From Draconibacterium mangrovi_A (GTDB taxonomy: Bacteria; Bacteroidota; Bacteroidia; Bacteroidales; Prolixibacteraceae), in contig NZ_JBBIXN010000001.1 of the NCBI RefSeq assembly GCF_037646455.1, positions 868,001 through 932,000 on the forward strand: 64,000 nucleotides of DNA. Reading direction: 5' to 3'. Shown in pieces: positions 61,927 to 64,000 of the stretch. The notes under the pieces were generated by a model. The model saw only the letters and a program-made list of their open reading frames with translations, was not told the DNA's origin and ran no database searches. The first letter of the stretch is position 1; each line of letters starts with the position of its first letter. Position numbers and translations under genes: made by a program.

Positions 61927-61956
61927 TTTGCTGTTTCAAAAAAATGTATACTTTTG
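61927..61956 (+). promoter_or_regulatory. Promoter of tRNA-Phe
   Basis: TTTG at 61927-61930, an 18-base spacer and TACTTTTG at 61949-61956 form a full Bacteroidota promoter about 42 bases before tRNA-Phe. Confidence 0.75.
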
Positions 61957-61998
61957 CATCACCAAAATAAAGGGGTGCTGCTGATAGCCGATCTTTAT

Positions 61999-62071
<73 letters not shown>

Positions 62072-62072
62072 C

Positions 62073-62108
62073 AAAAGGGAGAAACAATGTTTCTCCCTTT
62101 TGCTTTTT
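62073..62108 (+). terminator. Terminator of tRNA-Phe
   Basis: AAAAGGGAGAAAC and GTTTCTCCCTTTT are exact complements around AAT, followed by GCTTTTT. Confidence 0.9.
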
Positions 62109-62169
62109 ATATGTCTCATCCTGATTAAGGTTATAACTAAAATTCATTTTGTTTTTACAAAACAAAGCA

Positions 62170-62184
62170 CGGATTACAAATCCG
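62170..62184. repeat. Short palindrome CGGATTACAAATCCG
   Basis: CGGATT-ACA-AATCCG is a perfect hairpin. The motif (CGGATTTGTAATCCG on the other strand) is recalled as a very common intergenic repeat in Bacteroidota. The flanks (CAAAGCA before, CGCCAACGGGGACAAA after) belong to the same repeat type. Confidence 0.6.
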
Positions 62185-62238
62185 CGCCAACGGGGACAAA
62201 CATATGTCAGAATTTAATAAGCTATTCGAATCAACGAC

Positions 62239-64000
62239 TCATCGGACAATTTCGTAATGCCTTCGATCATTCTCAGGATATATGGCCATTTGATCGATTA
62301 CAATACCGGGTTGGTTTACAAATATTCTAAAAGTGAGCTTGCCCGTTTTCTCAACTTCGATGGGACAGGTAACAGGCACAAAATTGCGCAATACATTTTC
62401 TTTCCATTCCCTGCTTCTTCCTCTTGTATTTAAGGAAAATTCTTTCTTTTTGGCGTCGTTTACTTCGATCCAAATCTTGTGATCGAAATTATTCGAATGC
62501 GTGGGCAAACAACAAACCTCTAGTTGGTACGCACCGGGCTTTTCAATCGGAACTGAATATTCCAGGTAAGGTTTTTCCTCCTGAAACAGATGGTTTTCGA
62601 AAGGAAAAAGTGTAACACTTTCGTTGCTGTATCCCAGTTCTTCAATAACGTTCCACCGGTAATTTTCTTCGCCCCCGGCTTGTGAATAATCTTTGGCCTG
62701 TATAAATATCGGGATTCTTCGTGGCTGTTGCTGATTTTGAACATCTTCATTTGGTGAGGTAGCATCCAAATGAAAATCAGGCATTGAAAATACCGGCAAA
62801 TTGCGTGGTTTCATCGACATCATGTATTGCCATTTACCATCGCTTATAGTTTGATTGTATTCGTGGGTGAGTGCACCAATTTCTTCATAAGCTTTTTGCA
62901 CTTTATTGGCCAATTCTTCTTTCTCAGTTTTATTATTTGAAAGAAACGATTGCTGTGCGAACAAGAATTTCTGATTCATTAAAGCCGCTCCTTTAACCGG
63001 ATATTCCACCAATTGAAAGAATGCGTCGCGGCGTTCTTTTGAAATGGATGATTTTAGGGCCTCCACTTTTTTTACCAATTCGGTGTAAGCATCCAACCTG
63101 CGCTGTGCCTCTTCCGGGCTAAACTCACTCATTTTTGTTCCGGTAGTAGGTTCGGTTTGGCTCCATCCCATGTATTCGGGTTTTCGCAAAAAAGCCAAAC
63201 GGTAATACTCATCTAAAACACCGGCTATCACACCGGCATTTCCCGGGCCAAACTCCCTGCTACTCCAATCCAGCAAATGCTGTTTAATGGTCGTTTCGGA
63301 GATGCTGTTGATGTCCCACGCCAGATCGAGAAAAAATTCCATGTTGTACTCGGCCGGTTTGATATCGCCAACATTGGCAATCCATATTTTTTTTGCCCCG
63401 TTTTGGTAAGCCCTTGTCATTTCGTACCAGATCAATCCTGGTTGTGTCGTCGAAAGCCAGAGGTAGTCGTGCGGCCTACCCCAGTAACTTAAATGATAGT
63501 ACACACCACTACCCCCTTTTCGCTGCTGTTCCAATTGATCGCTGAGCCGCCGGATATAGCCGTAATTGTCATCGGTCCACATTAGTGTTACATCATCAGG
63601 AACTTTTAATCCGGCATTATACAGATCGAGCACTTCCTTGTAAAGGGTTAAAACCTGGGGAATTTCTTCAATGGGTTTATCGATGTATTCAAGCAGAATC
63701 TGTCGTTGCTCCCCGATAATTTTTTCAAGCAGTTTCACCTTTTCTTCGCGGGTGGCGTTTCCTTCCATTCCGGAGTCGTGAATTCCGCGCATTCCCATGC
63801 TTATAATGTTGGCCCCGTTTTTGGTTTCCGCAATTCGTTCGCTCCAGTATTCCTTTACTTTTTCGCTGTTGGTAAAGTAATTAAAATCGCCGTACGCTTC
63901 TTTGCTCCATTCATCCACATTGTTCCGGAGCATAGGTTCGGCATGCGAAGTACCGATTGAAATATGGTATTTCTCTGCCATGGCCCGGTTTCCCGGGATG
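62239..64000 (-). CDS. GH115 alpha-glucuronidase, C-terminal part (gene continues beyond the window)
   Basis: At least 586 residues of a GH115 enzyme; the frame stays open to the right edge, and the ATG at 63981 lies inside the catalytic domain, so it is not the start. Matching segments are ISIGTSHAEPMLR, ISMGMRGIHDSGM, TLMWTDDNYGYIRRL, VYYHLSYWGRPHDYLW, KKIWIANVGDIKPAEYNMEFFLDLAWD and the C-terminal beta domain with YLEYSVPIEKPGAYQLEV. The family removes 4-O-methyl-glucuronic acid or glucuronic acid side groups from xylan and related glycans. The usual N-terminal domain and signal peptide lie outside the window. Confidence 0.92.
   Translation of the reverse strand, partial: IPGNRAMAEKYHISIGTSHAEPMLRNNVDEWSKEAYGDFNYFTNSEKVKEYWSERIAETKNGANIISMGMRGIHDSGMEGNATREEKVKLLEKIIGEQRQILLEYIDKPIEEIPQVLTLYKEVLDLYNAGLKVPDDVTLMWTDDNYGYIRRLSDQLEQQRKGGSGVYYHLSYWGRPHDYLWLSTTQPGLIWYEMTRAYQNGAKKIWIANVGDIKPAEYNMEFFLDLAWDINSISETTIKQHLLDWSSREFGPGNAGVIAGVLDEYYRLAFLRKPEYMGWSQTEPTTGTKMSEFSPEEAQRRLDAYTELVKKVEALKSSISKERRDAFFQLVEYPVKGAALMNQKFLFAQQSFLSNNKTEKEELANKVQKAYEEIGALTHEYNQTISDGKWQYMMSMKPRNLPVFSMPDFHLDATSPNEDVQNQQQPRRIPIFIQAKDYSQAGGEENYRWNVIEELGYSNESVTLFPFENHLFQEEKPYLEYSVPIEKPGAYQLEVCCLPTHSNNFDHKIWIEVNDAKKKEFSLNTRGRSREWKENVLRNFVPVTCPIEVEKTGKLTFRIFVNQPGIVIDQMAIYPENDRRHYEIVR

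Noticed and set aside
62239..63981. ATG at 63981 as the start of the GH115 gene
   Set aside because: The frame continues upstream to the edge and the sequence before the ATG fits the conserved catalytic domain, so the gene is truncated by the window.

Overview
The window is a 64 kb chromosomal piece of a Bacteroidota bacterium, most likely from the marine or anaerobic Marinilabiliales/Prolixibacteraceae side of the phylum (inference from gene content). Supporting signs are promoters of the TTTG-N18/19-TAnnTTTG type, no obvious Shine-Dalgarno dependence, many secreted or lipoprotein carbohydrate enzymes, two secreted sulfatases, a hybrid two-component sensor with Reg_prop propeller, histidine kinase, receiver and AraC domains, and RicT, NamZ and S24/XRE proteins of Bacteroidota type. 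No SusC/SusD pair, phage, integrase, transposase or CRISPR array is present.

Layout. 1-2.7 kb: end of a CCA-adding enzyme, a secreted EEP nuclease/phosphatase and a beta-helix lipoprotein. 2.8-8.4 kb: a peptidoglycan salvage locus, with a NamZ exo-muramidase and an SSS symporter (MurT-like) in one operon and, divergently, a GH3 NagZ-type glucosaminidase fused to a serine hydrolase. 8.7-12.4 kb: small HTH protein, DUF1080 lipoprotein, uracil/xanthine permease and a PQQ-type propeller protein. 12.6-15.8 kb: a two-gene radical-SAM DNA repair module (TIGR03915/TIGR03916) facing a self-cleaving S24 repressor across a region with a perfect 21-bp palindrome. 15.9-19.7 kb: MarR regulator with MATE exporter, Ppx/GppA phosphatase and QueG.

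19.7-44.9 kb is a polysaccharide region: two sulfatases, a GH2 with an inserted LamG domain, a UroD-fold methyltransferase-like protein, a DUF6807 protein, a Tat-exported Gfo/Idh/MocA oxidoreductase beside ThuA, a BNR_4 propeller protein, the hybrid sensor, a GH95 fucosidase, a beta-helix/PDZ protein (possibly GH141) and a lipoprotein oxidoreductase. Together they suggest breakdown of a sulfated, fucose- or galactose-containing glycan, with a possible 3-keto-glycoside route for part of it. A GH115 glucuronidase enters at the right edge.

45-64 kb is mostly housekeeping: tandem M28 peptidases, an M48 lipoprotein protease, a GH5, a second EEP protein, MutS, DUF4105, RicT, a CPBP-like membrane protein, an O-methyltransferase and an M16 peptidase, with tRNA-Gly, tRNA-Leu, tRNA-Gly and tRNA-Phe. 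The most unusual spot is 52.4-53.1 kb, where a GIY-YIG endonuclease gene sits between two related ~70-bp structured repeats that each end in a copy of a tRNA 3' half, directly beside the tRNA cluster. REP-like palindromes with a shared CT-NN-AG core occur at two other places.
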